This document shows, in pieces, positions 27,278 to 36,107 of a stretch of 64,000 nt of DNA. How positions within the stretch are numbered: the first letter of the stretch is position 1; each line of letters starts with the position of its first letter. The notes under the pieces were generated by a model, which was not told the DNA's origin, ran no database searches, and saw only the letters and a program-made list of their open reading frames with translations. The DNA is from Psychrobacter arcticus 273-4 (GTDB lineage Bacteria; Pseudomonadota; Gammaproteobacteria; Pseudomonadales; Moraxellaceae): positions 992,001 through 1,056,000 of the forward strand of contig NC_007204.1 in the NCBI RefSeq assembly GCF_000012305.1. The letters are read 5' to 3'. The translations under genes and the position numbers were made by a program.

Positions 27278-27437
27278 ACATACTCCTGTGGTTTAATTAT
27301 CCTTGTTGTTCACTATCCGTTCTTCGCACTCAGGTTCATTGTGACCTGGTCAACTCTAGTTCCTTACTATAAATAATAAGTAGTATCTAGATATATTTTT
27401 GACGCTTGCGAAATATTTTTAGTTGAGTATTCTTAAG

Positions 27438-28337
27438 CTAGGGCGTACCAGCATGCCCAACTTTAACTTGTGTAGATAGCATACGACCTTTAGTCTCAGC
27501 GGTACGTGACGCCTCATCCCAGTCAGGTGCCGCACACATAAACAATGTTTTGCCGTTTTGTCCGCCAAGAGCAACAGCAAAAATACCGTCAGGTGCAGTA
27601 TTAACTATGTCTAAAATTTCACCACCTTCACTAATACGAACAGCACGCTGGTTCAAAGTATCTGCAATCCAAACAGCACCCTCGCTATCTAGTGCGAGAC
27701 CATCAGGTAAGATATTTGCGTTCTCTATACGCGCGCCTAAATTCGGCTCATCCCCTAAATCTCCAAAATTAGCAAAGTCACGTTTTTCTCCCAGAGTGCC
27801 GTCTGCATTAATATCGAACTGTGATATTTTATTGCCAAACAGCTCATTAACGATCAAAGTTTTTTCATCTGCAGAAATAACCATGCCATTTGGAAAGGCC
27901 AAACCTTCTGCCACAATCTGAGAATTACCATCAGGTTTAACCAATACAAGACCAGTTTGTTTATGGTCAGCCCCACCCATCAAGTCAAAACCGAAATTCC
28001 CAACATAAGCATTGCCATTAGGCGCAACGACCATATCATTAGCATGCCCCTCACAATGATCCCAGATATCAGCATGAACGACTAACTCACCATTGTCCTC
28101 TAAACGTAAGACTTTACGATCTTTCATAGAGACGATAAGCATACGACCGTCAGGAAGCCAACCTAAACCAGATGGCTGTTGTTCTACATGGACAATCTTT
28201 TCTGCAACGCTTTCATCATTGACACGATAAACACCTTTAGTATAAAAATCGACAAACCATAAAGCATCTTTATACCAGCGAGGTCCTTCTAGGTAATGAA
28301 ATCCATCAACAACCACTTCTGACTCATATTTTGACAT
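27438..28337 (-). CDS. SMP-30/gluconolactonase/LRE family protein
   Basis: Six-bladed propeller lactonase-like enzyme of 299 residues. Typical elements are the N-terminal EGPRWY, WLPDGRMLIVS, HANDMVVAPNGNAYVGNFGFD, FPNGMVISADEKTLIVNE and PDGLALDSEGAVWIADT, which carry the metal-binding Glu/Asn/Asp residues. The substrate is probably a sugar- or hydroxy-acid lactone. It lies between the dehydrogenase and the thioesterase, all read in the same direction, suggesting one catabolic pathway. Confidence 0.88.
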   Translation of the reverse strand: MSKYESEVVVDGFHYLEGPRWYKDALWFVDFYTKGVYRVNDESVAEKIVHVEQQPSGLGWLPDGRMLIVSMKDRKVLRLEDNGELVVHADIWDHCEGHANDMVVAPNGNAYVGNFGFDLMGGADHKQTGLVLVKPDGNSQIVAEGLAFPNGMVISADEKTLIVNELFGNKISQFDINADGTLGEKRDFANFGDLGDEPNLGARIENANILPDGLALDSEGAVWIADTLNQRAVRISEGGEILDIVNTAPDGIFAVALGGQNGKTLFMCAAPDWDEASRTAETKGRMLSTQVKVGHAGTP

Positions 28338-28388
28338 AACTATCTTCCTTGATTTATAGACAAAATTATTGAAGAAACTTGGTGCTTA

Positions 28389-29552
28389 TTAGAGTATCTC
28401 TTTGTATATCATTTTTACCTCTTCTAAAGACATGTTCATTGGATTGGTTTCAATGAGACGAGCATAAGTATTAATGACTATATCAGCTAACGCAGGGATA
28501 TCTTGTTCTGTTATATCTAACTCATTTAAGCGATACTTTAGACCACTTGTTTTTAAGAAGTCTCTTAGTTGATTGATAAATTGATTGGCAGCCTCTAGAT
28601 CATTCATGCCAGAAGTTTCGATAGGCATCACCGCACGAGCTAATTCTGCATAAAGGGGTGCTGCTACCGGTAAGTTGAAATTAAATACACCGCACATGAC
28701 GAGCGCGTTAGCATGCCCATGAGGTACATGAAAGTTGATGCTAAGTGGGTAGGAGAGTCCATGTACAGCTGCTACGGAAGCGTTGACAAAAGCAATGCCA
28801 GCTAGAGTTGAACCTAATAACATCTCAGTGCGAGCATCAATGTCATCGCCGTGATTGAGCACTTTGTCAAAATTGCTCCACAGCATTTGCAAGCCTTTAA
28901 CAGCCAGTGCATCTGAAATGGGGTTCTTCTTAGTGCGGCTCGTGTAAGCTTCAATGCAATGAACCATAGCATCTAGAGCAGTGGCAGCAGTGATATGGCG
29001 AGGAAGCTTAAGGGTAAGCGTTGCATCTAAAATCGCGACATCAGGTAAGATTTTAGGCGTGTATATGGCTTTTTTGCTGCCATCTTTTGCTGTGATTACA
29101 GATACAAAGGTAGCTTCTGCGCCAGTACCTGCAGTGGTGGGAATCGCAAACAGCGGCATTTTTTTAAAACCACTAATATCTGCCTCTAAAAGCTCATTGA
29201 CCGACTCAAATTCATTGGGGTATAGCGCGACAATTTTCGCAGTATCAATAGAGCTGCCACCTCCTAAGCCGATGACCAAATCACACTGGTTCGCTCTGGC
29301 AAGTTCGATAGCTTCTTCGACGACTTCAATAGGTGGATCAGCAACGACACTATCGAAAACAACGACATTAGCACCGGCCTTCTCTAAAGACTTCCGTGCG
29401 ATATCAACGTAGCCCAGCTCAGAGATGCCAGCGTCTGTAATAATAATGGCAGATGTTGCATAGTATTGCTTTGCTAAATCCCCTAGCTTTTGGCGCATGC
29501 TGTCAGCTTCGCTAACGATGTGTCCGTTAGTATAAAACTCTATTCCTATCAT
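28389..29552 (-). CDS. Iron-containing alcohol dehydrogenase
   Basis: Group III dehydrogenase of 387 residues. The NAD-binding motif LGGGSSIDTAK lies at residues 96-106, and the iron ligands are in LDAMVHCIEAYTS (near 194-198), AVHGLSYPL (near 263) and VPHGHANAL (near 277). It oxidises an alcohol or hydroxy acid, or works in reverse. It is the first gene of the - strand trio and is divergent from the TRAP binding-protein gene. Confidence 0.92.
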   Translation of the reverse strand: MIGIEFYTNGHIVSEADSMRQKLGDLAKQYYATSAIIITDAGISELGYVDIARKSLEKAGANVVVFDSVVADPPIEVVEEAIELARANQCDLVIGLGGGSSIDTAKIVALYPNEFESVNELLEADISGFKKMPLFAIPTTAGTGAEATFVSVITAKDGSKKAIYTPKILPDVAILDATLTLKLPRHITAATALDAMVHCIEAYTSRTKKNPISDALAVKGLQMLWSNFDKVLNHGDDIDARTEMLLGSTLAGIAFVNASVAAVHGLSYPLSINFHVPHGHANALVMCGVFNFNLPVAAPLYAELARAVMPIETSGMNDLEAANQFINQLRDFLKTSGLKYRLNELDITEQDIPALADIVINTYARLIETNPMNMSLEEVKMIYKEIL

Positions 29553-29940
29553 TCTATTCTTCCTTGTATAGATGAGCGGTTATTCGAAATTGTCATGAAC
29601 CTAATAGGCTAAATAAAGTATCTATTTAGCCATAAGTTCCTGTTGAAATTTTAATTATTTGAAACTCCAACATTTCATGTTATTAGGGTTTCTGGCTTAA
29701 AAAAACTGTCTGAAATGCAATAATTATAATATGCCAGACTAGCATAACTTCTAGACAATCGTCATTAAATGATTTGACAGTTATTATTTTAGCTGTTAAT
29801 TTTAAGTAGTGTTTTGAATATGAAGTGATTTTTAATTTAAAGTGATTTTTAAAAAGTGATCAAGTTTATTGAGGCGGATTAATTAAGTCTTAATATCAAT
29901 CAAATGTTAAAAAAATAATCACTATCAAAAGGAATTGATA
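29553..29940. other. AT-rich divergent intergenic region
   Basis: About 390 bp between the dehydrogenase (-) and the TRAP protein gene (+). It should contain both promoters. Short direct repeats of AAAGTGATTTTTAA-type sequence occur at 29837-29855. No regulator gene is seen next to it. Confidence 0.5.
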
Positions 29941-30993
29941 ATGAAATTAGCACCTTTTTTTTCGATAGGTGCATTAGCAGCTATTAGCCTTTTTGGTTGT
30001 TCTAACCATTCTGATAATAGTAGCGAAGTTGCCTCAACTCAAGAAGTTACCGTTCTACGTTTCTCCCATTTTTATCCCGCAACTGCTGATGTAAATAAAG
30101 AAATCTTTGAGCCATGGGCCAAAAAAATTGGAGAAGATTCTAATGGGCGTCTTAAGGTTGAGGTATATCCATCGGCAACGCTCAGTAAAGCAGATACAGC
30201 TTATGAATCCACAGTAAAGGGAACGATTGACATCGGTTCTCAAGTACAGGGTTACACTAGTGGTCGGTTTCCGCTGACCCAGATTGCAGAGCTTCCCGGT
30301 TTGTCTAGCTCATCGACACAGACAGGTTGCATGCTGCAAACTCTTTATGAAAATGGCACTATATCTAGCGAATATGAAGATTCGCATCTCCTTTTCATGT
30401 TCGCTACCGGCCCTGGTACATTACATAGTGCTAATAAGCTTATTCGAACTCCCGAAGATATGAAAGGTATGCGTATCCGCAGGCCTTCTGCTGTGGCAGG
30501 CGATATTATCGAAAGTATGGGTGCCTCTCCTGTGGGTTTACCTGCAAACGATATATATACGTCTTTACAGCGCGGTGTGGTTGATGGTTTAAGCTTTCCA
30601 TGGGAGGCAATCACAACTTTCAAGCTTGATGAGTTAACCAAATATCATACCAATATCCCATTTTATAGTTCTGCTCTGATGATGACTATGAATAAAGATA
30701 AATATGAAAGTTTGCCTGATGATTTAAAAAAGGTAATTGATGATAACTCGGGCATGGCGCTTACTAAGAAAGTCGGTGAAATGTGGGATAAGGCTGATTT
30801 AATAGGGCTTCAAGCGGCTAAAGATAGAGGTGATGAGATTATTGATGTTCCAGATCCGCTCAATGACCCCGATTGGAAAGGGCCTCTCGAAAAAGGCACA
30901 CAAAAATACCTAGATGATGTAAGCGCATTAGGACTCGATGCTGAAAGTGTTTATGAAAAAGCAAAAGCTGCTAGTTTGGCCTGTAAGGTTTAG
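29941..30993 (+). CDS. TRAP transporter solute-binding lipoprotein (DctP family)
   Basis: Periplasmic binding protein of a TRAP transporter. The N-terminus has a lipoprotein signal (LFGC), followed by VLRFSHFYPATADVNKEIFEPWAKKI, the tail motif MKGMRIRRPSAVAGDIIESMGASPVGLP with the conserved arginine for carboxylate binding, and a C-terminal DctP fold. The ATG at 29941 has AAAGGA upstream; an open frame starts two codons earlier with TTG. The DctQ and DctM membrane subunits that should follow are missing; an IS256-type fragment begins immediately after the stop codon. Confidence 0.9.
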   Translation: MKLAPFFSIGALAAISLFGCSNHSDNSSEVASTQEVTVLRFSHFYPATADVNKEIFEPWAKKIGEDSNGRLKVEVYPSATLSKADTAYESTVKGTIDIGSQVQGYTSGRFPLTQIAELPGLSSSSTQTGCMLQTLYENGTISSEYEDSHLLFMFATGPGTLHSANKLIRTPEDMKGMRIRRPSAVAGDIIESMGASPVGLPANDIYTSLQRGVVDGLSFPWEAITTFKLDELTKYHTNIPFYSSALMMTMNKDKYESLPDDLKKVIDDNSGMALTKKVGEMWDKADLIGLQAAKDRGDEIIDVPDPLNDPDWKGPLEKGTQKYLDDVSALGLDAESVYEKAKAASLACKV

Positions 30994-30995
30994 TT

Positions 30996-31185
30996 TAGTA
31001 GAGGCTTTTGGTTTATCTGCTTTCTCATGCTTAGGGTAGCCGAGATGGTCTTCCATCTCAGCTTCTAGTGCAGTGTTGATAAAGGATTGCATGAGCTGAT
31101 TCTGGAAGTCTTTGATGTCATCAAAGACTTTCATGCTAGTGGCCATTTGCTCGGCCAGTTTTTTAATGTCAGATTGAGTAGTCAT
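30996..31185 (-). pseudogene. IS256-family transposase N-terminal fragment
   Basis: The first 60 or so residues match the start of IS256/mutator transposases (MTTQSDIKKLAEQM, then ALEAEMEDHLGYPKHEKADKP). The frame then runs into the 3' end of the TRAP gene read backwards, so the remaining 300 or more residues are gone. The fragment marks a recombination or deletion junction at about 30995. Confidence 0.85.
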
Positions 31186-31565
31186 TGCTTATTCTCCGGT
31201 TAGTGGATTATAAGCAGTTACACACTTTTGAGGAAAGTCTCGGTAGTTACACAGAATGTGGGGTGGGCTCATTTACTTATACTAGAAAATGAAAGCTTTG
31301 CTTTCACTGCCGGATAACGCTTCGTTTATCCGTTCTACATTTTTCAATTCCTTTAGTTTTTTGAACCTTTGATATCATGAATAAGCCCTTTTAACGCCAT
31401 CCCGATTTATACGATTCTGGATATATTTCTAGGTTTTTGCCTATCTCTGCTGAAATGGGTACTGAATTTCCTATATAATACGAGCCATCTCGTTGTTGAT
31501 GATTCATTCAATTTAGGCTTTTTTCTTAACAAGAAATGCTTTTTATTAGGTAAAAACGGTGCTTT
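31186..31565. other. Non-coding region between the IS256 fragment and rluF
   Basis: Probably the outer end of the IS256-type element followed by the rluF leader. It holds two small hairpins: GAAAG/CTTTC at 31291-31305 and CGGATAA/TTATCCG at 31311-31332. No gene seen. Confidence 0.5.
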
Positions 31566-32564
31566 ATGTTTAACGCTTCCTCGACTCGTTTAAATAAATA
31601 CATCAGCGAAAGCGGTATTTGCTCTCGAAGAGACGCTGACCGCTTTATTGAACAAGGCAATGTGTACCTCAATGGCAAGCGTGCTGCGGTGGGTGATCAA
31701 GTGGTTGCTGGAGATACGGTGAAAGTTAACGGGCAGCTTATTGAGCCGAAAGAAGCTGATGACTTTGTTTTTATTGTATTAAATAAGCCAGTCGGCATTG
31801 TGAGCACCACGGAAAGCTCCGAAAAAAACAACATTGTTGATTTTGTCAGACATAGCGTACGTATTTTCCCGATTGGCCGTTTGGATAAAGACTCTCAGGG
31901 TTTAATCTTTTTGACTAACAACGGCGATCTGGTGAACAAGGTATTGCGTGCTGGTAATAATCACGAAAAAGATTATGTGGTGACGGTGAATAAGCCGATA
32001 ACGGATAGTTTTATTGAGGGTTTGGCTGGCGGCGTGCCTATGTTAGGGAAGATGACGAAAAAATGCCCTGTTACTAAGGTGGCGCCTAACGTGTTTAACA
32101 TTACGCTAGTGCAAGGTTTGAACCGTCAAATTCGTCGTATGTGTGAGCATTTTGGCTATGAAGTCGTGAAGCTTGAGCGTACACGGATTATGAATGTAAG
32201 TCTCAAGGGTACACCCGTTGGAGATTGGCGAGATTTAACCCCACAAGAGTTGTCTGTTTTACTTAAATCTATAGAAGATTCTTCTTCGGAATCCAGTACT
32301 CCGGCCAAAAAATCTCGTAATACGCCACGGAAAAATGCTCGCACTGATACCTCGGAAAAGCCGAAAGTATCTTCAAAACCAAAGGGCGCAGCAAAGGGTA
32401 ATGCTAAACATCCCAAAGATGGTGCCAGAAAACCAGCGGGTTCTAAAGGTAAAGATTGGCGTCCTTTTAGTGATGGCAAAAAGTCTGGAGGCAAGGGCAA
32501 ACCTGCTACGAATGGCAAGCGCCCTTCAAAAGGTCGAGGTTCTTCGCGGTCCTCAAAACCATAG
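31566..32564 (+). CDS. rluF: 23S rRNA pseudouridine(2604) synthase RluF
   Basis: Modifies U2604 of 23S rRNA. An S4 RNA-binding domain ([30 protein letters not shown]) precedes the pseudouridine synthase core with catalytic aspartate in [18 protein letters not shown] (near residue 107) and [20 protein letters not shown]. It is very close to E. coli RluF over the first 240 residues. The last 90 residues are a basic Lys/Ser/Pro-rich tail. It lies between an IS256 fragment and an IS3 relic, suggesting recent gain or rearrangement. Confidence 0.94.
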   Translation: MFNASSTRLNKYISESGICSRRDADRFIEQGNVYLNGKRAAVGDQVVAGDTVKVNGQLIEPKEADDFVFIVLNKPVGIVSTTESSEKNNIVDFVRHSVRIFPIGRLDKDSQGLIFLTNNGDLVNKVLRAGNNHEKDYVVTVNKPITDSFIEGLAGGVPMLGKMTKKCPVTKVAPNVFNITLVQGLNRQIRRMCEHFGYEVVKLERTRIMNVSLKGTPVGDWRDLTPQELSVLLKSIEDSSSESSTPAKKSRNTPRKNARTDTSEKPKVSSKPKGAAKGNAKHPKDGARKPAGSKGKDWRPFSDGKKSGGKGKPATNGKRPSKGRGSSRSSKP

Positions 32565-32631
32565 AGTGATCAGCTATGTGAATTTTTAGATGTGAACCGC
32601 CCCGACTATATCGGAGGCTGATTTACTTGAG

Positions 32632-32847
32632 TCAAGCAGCGATGCCTGACAGGATTAAATTATCATAATACCGCTTTTCAAACTCAAAAGGTGACACATA
32701 ACCAATCGTGCTATGCAAACGGGTTTTATTGAACCAATCCACCCATTCAAGGGTTGCCAGTTCAATATCATTAAGGCCAGTCCAGCTCTCTTTGAAATAA
32801 TGAATTACTTCAGCCTTATAAAGCCTGTTGTATAGTGGCAGCGACAC
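32632..32847 (-). pseudogene. IS3-family transposase OrfB C-terminal fragment
   Basis: About 70 residues matching the end of IS3-type OrfB: AEVIHYFKESWTGLNDIELATLEWVDWFNKTRLHSTIGYVSPFEFE. The DDE core upstream is absent. A related but more damaged copy of the last 100 bp lies at about 60269-60372 in the opposite orientation. Confidence 0.88.
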
Positions 32848-32992
32848 TCAAAAGGCACCGATTCTCATCCAAAGAGTAGCACCTGTGTAGATAATGACTT
32901 TTGATGAAGTAGAGCATACAAGTTAGGTTAGCAACCAAAGTAAGTAGTGATATAATGCCCCGATAATCGATATTTTATGAAGGGTTTACATT

Positions 32993-33271
32993 ATGGCTCG
33001 TACAGCTAGCGCATTACACATTTTAGTAAAACACAAAGAACTGGCTGACGACATTATTGCCAAGCTTAAAAAAGGCGCCCAGTTTGATGTGCTGGCTAAG
33101 AAACACTCAACCTGCCCATCAGGTAAAAAAGGCGGCAGCTTAGGTGAGTTTAAACAAGGCCAAATGGTACAGCCATTTGATAAAGTCTGCTTCAGCGGCG
33201 AACTCTTCACCCCACATTTAGTGAAAACCAAATTTGGCTGGCATGTGGTTAAAGTGCTTTACAGGACGTAA
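32993..33271 (+). CDS. ppiC: Parvulin-type peptidyl-prolyl isomerase
   Basis: Single-domain cytoplasmic parvulin of 92 residues that speeds proline isomerisation: [42 protein letters not shown], and the final [15 protein letters not shown]. Length and motifs match E. coli PpiC. The gene is trapped between IS3-type inverted ends; a promoter close upstream is likely, as the region 32850-32980 is AT-rich with TATAATGC at about 32950. Confidence 0.93.
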   Translation: MARTASALHILVKHKELADDIIAKLKKGAQFDVLAKKHSTCPSGKKGGSLGEFKQGQMVQPFDKVCFSGELFTPHLVKTKFGWHVVKVLYRT

Positions 33272-33290
33272 GAGTTAGAGTCGGGGCGGT

Positions 33291-33339
33291 TCAGGATAAT
33301 GTTTAAGCCGACTGAAGTATGCCTTAAACATTATCCTGA
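33291..33339 (+). terminator. Long inverted repeat after ppiC
   Basis: Perfect 17-bp arms (33291-33307 and 33323-33339) with a 15-base loop. It overlaps the outer base of the IS3-type right end. It lacks a long T tract, so it may be a weak terminator or an insertion-sequence-related structure. Confidence 0.6.
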
Positions 33340-33550
33340 CTTATACATGATCTAACATCATGGCAATCAAGATTTGAGCTACCATGAGTAACTCATTTAT
33401 GCCCCAAAACGATTTACTATCTAATGTCAGTGTCATAACTATATGAACCGTCATGAAAACGGGCTTTTTGTTTGAGTAGTTAGACTTAACTATATTCAAA
33501 AAGATATTTCGATAAATCTTCTACAAACCCCGAAAATTAGACAAAAAAAA

Positions 33551-33581
33551 GCCTCACTACTCATATAAAGAGTAGTGAGGC
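33551..33581 (-). terminator. Terminator of the tRNA-Gly gene
   Basis: Perfect 12-bp stem (33551-33562 and 33570-33581) with a 7-base loop; read on the - strand it is followed by a run of eight T. It lies 12 bp downstream of the tRNA. Confidence 0.9.
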
Positions 33582-33593
33582 TTTTTAAGTATT

Positions 33594-33668
33594 TGGAGCG
33601 GGAAAAGAGATTCGAACTCTCGACCCCAACCTTGGCAAGGTTATGCTCTACCACTGAGCTATTCCCGC
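33594..33668 (-). tRNA. tRNA-Gly (anticodon GCC)
   Basis: 75 bases including an encoded CCA. Read on the - strand it starts GCGGGAATAGCTCAG and has the anticodon loop TTGCCAA, the T-arm GTTCGAATC and a matching acceptor 3' strand. All four arms fold. Confidence 0.97.
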
Positions 33669-33920
33669 TAATTATCAATTAACTATTGTCAGTTGATGAT
33701 GGCGTATTATACGCAGTTTTTTGAGCGTGTCAACAGCTAGTATGAAAAAAAGTAAAAGATAGTAAATTGGCATATTATCCTATTGTCTATCTATGTTATA
33801 AAAGATTGTTATAATATATATTCCAAAAGATTTGCTTTCTATAAATAGGCTGGAATGCAGTTTTATAATTACTTTCATCATATTCATGATTTATAAACAT
33901 AACACTTAAGGATAAGTAGT

Positions 33921-35591
33921 ATGAGTCAACAATATACCATCGCTGATTATTTGTTTGATCGTATCGCAGAAGCGGGTGCATCAGAGGTATTTGGCGTACC
34001 TGGTGATTTTAACTTAACTTTTTTAGACAATATTATCGCCTCTGATAAGCTGCGCTGGGTGGGCAATACCAATGAGTTAAATGCAGGTTACGCAGCTGAT
34101 GGCTATGCACGTGAGCGTGGGTTTGCGGCGATGGTGACGACCTTTGGAGTCGGGGAGCTGTCTGCTATCAATGCCACGGCAGGCTCGTTTGCAGAGTATG
34201 CGCCAGTGCTTCATATCGTAGGCGCGCCAAGTACAGCATTACAAGATTCAAAGCGCCGCATTCATCACTCACTTGGTGATGGCGTGTTCAATCATTTTAT
34301 CAAAATGGTAGAGCCGGTCACGGTAGCACGGGCGCAAATTACGCCTGAAAATGCCGCCTCAGAGATTGACCGCGTGATTCGCTTGATTCTTAAAAAGCAT
34401 CGCCCTGGTTACTTAATGCTATCGCCTGATGTTGCGCGTCAACCTATTTATCCACCGACGACCAAGCTCGTTGATAGCCAAGAAGATATTACCAGTCAAG
34501 CAGCGCTGGCAGATTTTAAGCAAGCACTAATAGCGTTCTTACCAAACAAAACCACGACTCTCATGGCAGATTTGATGGTGCATCGTTTAGGGCTGCAAAA
34601 TCAGCTTAAGGCTTTGATTGCTGATACTGATATTCCTTATACGACGTTATCGTGGGGCAAAACCTTACTCGATGAAAACAGCGATCGTTGGGCAGGGACT
34701 TATGCGGGCGTTGCATCGCGCCCTGTGGTCAAAGATGCGGTCGAGAACTGTGAGTGTCTGATAAAAATCGGTGTGCAATATACTGACACCACCACCGCAG
34801 GATTTAGTCAAGATATCGATGAAAATGTCGTGGTTGATTTGCATTATGAACGTGCTAGTATTGCTGGCAAAAACTTTGCGCCCATTGCCCTAAAAGATGC
34901 CCTAAAAACACTGCATGAGGTGATGACTTCAGACATTAATATTGTGCCGAAGCAGTTCTATAAAGAGGTGAAGCCGCATGAGCAACATGGCAAGGATAAT
35001 GAGGCTATCCGTCAAGATGACCTCTGGCATATCATTGCCGATCATCTAGATCATAATAACTTGGTGTTTGCAGAACAGGGAACGGCATATTTTGGTATCA
35101 GTGATGTACGTCTACCAGAAGGCGTGACTTGTTATGGACAACCAATGTGGGGGTCCATTGGTTATACTTTACCGGCAAGTTTGGGTGCAGCGATTGCATC
35201 ACCAAGCAAGCGCAGTGTCTTGTTGATTGGTGATGGCTCAGCGTTATTAACTATCCAAGAGATTGCAGTGATGATTCAAGAACGGATCAATCCAGTGATT
35301 GTGCTGATTAATAATGACGGCTATACCGTTGAGCGAGCGATTCATGGTGAGAACCAGCGCTATAATGACATTCCTAAATGTGATTGGCAAGCGATGCCAA
35401 AAGCCTTTGGTGCGACAGAAGAAAACAGTCTAATGCTTAAGGTAGCAACAGCGGGTGAGCTAAAAGCGTCCCTCGAAAAAGCCGCTGCTACTACGGACAA
35501 GTTGGTCATGCTAGAGGTAATAGCGGCTAAGCATGATATCCCGCCACTACTAGCTGATATCAGCGCTGCGCTTAAGCCAAAAGCTGATTAA
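33921..35591 (+). CDS. Thiamine diphosphate-dependent 2-oxoacid decarboxylase
   Basis: Enzyme of the pyruvate/indolepyruvate decarboxylase group, 556 residues. Three active-site regions are clear: the catalytic glutamate in NTNELNAGYAADGYAR near residue 50, the double histidine RRIHHSLGDG near 114, and the ThDP/Mg motif IGDGSALLTIQEIAVMI ... NNDGYTVERAIHG beginning near 436. It converts a 2-oxoacid to an aldehyde plus CO2; whether the substrate is pyruvate, phenylpyruvate or a branched-chain acid cannot be told. It has AAGGATAAGTAGT upstream of the ATG and no operon partner. Confidence 0.92.
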   Translation: MSQQYTIADYLFDRIAEAGASEVFGVPGDFNLTFLDNIIASDKLRWVGNTNELNAGYAADGYARERGFAAMVTTFGVGELSAINATAGSFAEYAPVLHIVGAPSTALQDSKRRIHHSLGDGVFNHFIKMVEPVTVARAQITPENAASEIDRVIRLILKKHRPGYLMLSPDVARQPIYPPTTKLVDSQEDITSQAALADFKQALIAFLPNKTTTLMADLMVHRLGLQNQLKALIADTDIPYTTLSWGKTLLDENSDRWAGTYAGVASRPVVKDAVENCECLIKIGVQYTDTTTAGFSQDIDENVVVDLHYERASIAGKNFAPIALKDALKTLHEVMTSDINIVPKQFYKEVKPHEQHGKDNEAIRQDDLWHIIADHLDHNNLVFAEQGTAYFGISDVRLPEGVTCYGQPMWGSIGYTLPASLGAAIASPSKRSVLLIGDGSALLTIQEIAVMIQERINPVIVLINNDGYTVERAIHGENQRYNDIPKCDWQAMPKAFGATEENSLMLKVATAGELKASLEKAAATTDKLVMLEVIAAKHDIPPLLADISAALKPKAD

Positions 35592-35661
35592 ATAATTCGC
35601 ACAAACCAGTGTTCGTTGAATCCATCATACGTCAATAAGTAACCTTGTCAAAGTATCAAGA

Positions 35662-35799
35662 TATAGTCGGTGAAAAGTAATATCGATACAACACGTATTG
35701 CTGGTGCAAATTTTTCTTGCTTGCTGTGCCTACGCAGACAGAGGCTGCAAAAAATTTACACCAGCAATACTGTAGCGACTTTAAAGTATTTCAACTATA
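35662..35799 (+). repeat. 138-bp palindromic element, copy 10
   Basis: Full-length copy in orientation A between the decarboxylase gene and the inferred island border. Confidence 0.9.
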
Positions 35800-35865
35800 G
35801 TATTAAAAGAAAATTGATACCTTACCTTACTAGACTTAAAGAATAAAAATTAAACGCCATAAAAA

Positions 35866-35896
35866 ACCCTTACAATCATTAGATTATAAGGGTTTC
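35866..35896 (-). terminator. Terminator-like hairpin beside the tRNA fragment
   Basis: Imperfect inverted repeat with arms AAACCCTTACAATC and AGATTATAAGGGTTT; read on the - strand it would follow the 3' end of a tRNA, as seen for the real tRNA-Gly at 33551-33581. Confidence 0.6.
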
Positions 35897-35901
35897 ATAT
35901 A

Positions 35902-35920
35902 TGGTACCGGTGGTCGGAAC
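35902..35920 (-). other. tRNA 3'-end fragment, putative island attachment site
   Basis: Read on the - strand this is TTCCGACCACCGGTACCA: the T-arm 3' strand, acceptor 3' strand and CCA of a tRNA, most like a tRNA-Leu. No tRNA body is attached. Integrases often insert at tRNA 3' ends and leave such a partial copy at the distal border. Beyond it the sequence becomes AT-rich and gene content turns to mobile-element functions. Confidence 0.6.
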
Positions 35921-36107
35921 CAATATTGTTTTATAAGTATTTGATTTTTATTAAAATATTTATTTTAAAATAAATTAGTATACTCTTCAGTATACTTGTA
36001 ACAACTATTTCATATTAAGTATTATTTGGTAGCTAAGTATAGCTTGCCAGCTTTGCTGGTCTCAGTATGCATGTTGATATTTTGAAAATATCAACAATCG
36101 AGTTGTT

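Larger units (their letters stand above)
32593..33293. mobile_element. IS3-type relic unit with inverted ends enclosing ppiC
   Basis: The left end begins TGAACCGCCCCGACT (32593-32607) and the right end is its exact reverse complement (33279-33293). Inside are the 3' end of an IS3-family transposase and the complete ppiC gene. The 5' part of the transposase is missing and no target duplication is visible, so the unit is a remnant or the product of recombination between two IS copies. Confidence 0.65.

Noticed and set aside
32156-32518. 120-codon antisense frame in rluF
   Set aside because: It is the shadow of the Lys/Ser/Pro-rich rluF tail; composition bias removes stop codons.
35902-35920. 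A functional tRNA at the island border
   Set aside because: Only the T-arm 3' strand and acceptor end are present; D-arm and anticodon arm are absent.
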